A stretch of DNA of 64,000 bases from Bacteriovoracia bacterium. GTDB taxonomy: Bacteria > Bdellovibrionota > Bacteriovoracia > Bacteriovoracales > Bacteriovoracaceae. The DNA is taken from the NCBI GenBank assembly GCA_030431635.1, contig JAUIIL010000005.1, forward strand, positions 1 to 64,000, in the 5' to 3' direction. The notes below the pieces were generated by a model that was given only the letters and a program-made list of their open reading frames with translations, did no database searches and had not been told where the DNA came from. Shown piece after piece: positions 63,477 through 64,000 of this stretch. A program made the position numbers and the translations under genes. Numbering within the stretch: position 1 is the first letter of the stretch; each line of letters starts with the position of its first letter.

Positions 63477-64000
63477 CAGTTTTTCTGTTTTTGATGTTCT
63501 GCCTTACGTTCCTCTAGAGAGTATTCACCCTTTAGATTTTGTTTCAAGCTCAATAATCCTTGCGGATTACTTTACTCAAAAACAGACCTCTTAACCTTTA
63601 AAAAGCACTTGGCTTTTTTGAGATGTACCCGTTTTTCAACTTCCCTATCTCAGGTCAAGACGCCAAAAAGCTTTTACCCTCAACTCTTGCAAGTTTCACC
63701 TTGCTTGACTCTCGTTCGAAGCTAGCTTTCACTTTACTTCTGCTCTCTGACCTTACGTAAATGGCGAACATTTACGCGTTTGAAACTAGTTTTTCCCTTG
63801 CGGGCTGAAGTGTACCAGTTTTGCAACTTCCCTACTTCATTCTAATTCCACCTAAAGCTTTTATCCCAAGACAAAATCGCATTTCACCGCTTTTTTGTTC
63901 TCGTTAAGATTTGAACCCAGTGAATTCAAATCAGCTTCAGTCATTTGGTAGATACCTACCATGAGAGCCTGTCCTCTTTCTCGTTACCTCGAATTTGTCC
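63477..64000 (-). ncRNA. tandem structured RNA, partial at window edge
   Basis: No convincing gene is seen here. The minus strand carries two modules about 188 nt apart. Each has a hairpin with loop GTGAAA (63882-63887 and 63694-63699) and then TAAAAGCTTT. A larger stem follows (GAAGT/ACTTC at 63807-63838, GAGAT/ATCTC at 63620-63651) around conserved AGGGAAGTTG-N-AAAAC-N-GGTACA with an inner GNRA loop. Additional hairpins with GCAA loops occur at 63796-63805 and 63550-63567. The region ends at a strong terminator. It could be a free-standing large RNA or a tandem leader for the downstream gene. Confidence 0.6.

Noticed and set aside
63477-64000. Identification of the structured RNA as c-di-GMP-I (merRNA-like), tmRNA, glycine or cobalamin riboswitch
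   Set aside because: Their diagnostic motifs were not found by eye; only AGGGAA-like fragments are shared with cobalamin elements.
1-64000. CRISPR arrays, insertion sequences with transposases, or integrases
   Set aside because: No regularly spaced repeats, and no transposase or integrase frames were seen.

Overview
The window is AT-rich and encodes Gram-negative proteins: LolA, TolC and RND partners, lipoproteins, an LpoA-like protein and DnaK/DnaJ/GrpE. It also has many small exported proteins of unknown function, FHA, PilZ and CarD-like regulators, and TAXI-type TRAP transport. From general knowledge this mix fits the Bdellovibrionota, most likely the Bacteriovoracaceae/Halobacteriovorax side. 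No rRNA or marker phylogeny was available, so the assignment is an inference.

Left part (1-9.5 kb). A small-gene operon, a formate/nitrite-type channel and a CsbD-like stress protein lie next to an NhaR-like LysR regulator. The regulator's promoter and start region is duplicated upstream of the small-gene operon. Two single-RRM RNA-binding proteins flank a pair of receiver/PilZ-like proteins, inorganic pyrophosphatase and a CarD-like regulator. A methyltransferase lacking an ordinary start codon, a frameshifted methyltransferase remnant and a possible structured leader RNA follow.

Middle part (9.5-40 kb). Exported proteins of unknown function alternate with recognisable systems. These are a TAXI-TRAP transporter, smc-lolA, an XRE regulator / VWA-like protein / mutY set, RNase P RNA, a TolC-RND pair without an adaptor gene, a DASS symporter, an Asp/Asn hydroxylase-like protein, cytidine deaminase and a zinc-less DksA-like protein. 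A histidine kinase is split by a frameshift. Two tRNA-Pro genes (anticodons GGG and TGG) are present. The second is followed by a 123-bp inverted-repeat element and a decayed tRNA-Pro 3' end.

Right part (40-64 kb). Housekeeping genes rdgB, rph and birA are followed by a minus-strand phospho-signalling cluster: TadC-like protein, DUF192, three FHA proteins, a PP2C phosphatase and a receiver protein. Next come cell-envelope genes (nagZ, a lipoprotein, a PilZ protein, mreB), nucleotide salvage (amn, hpt), an LpoA-like lipoprotein and grpE-dnaK-dnaJ. At the far right, a noncoding minus-strand region of at least 550 nt ends in a strong terminator. It contains two copies, about 188 nt apart, of a structured RNA module whose stems covary while its loops are conserved. 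I could not match it to a known RNA family, and it is the strongest candidate here for something undescribed.
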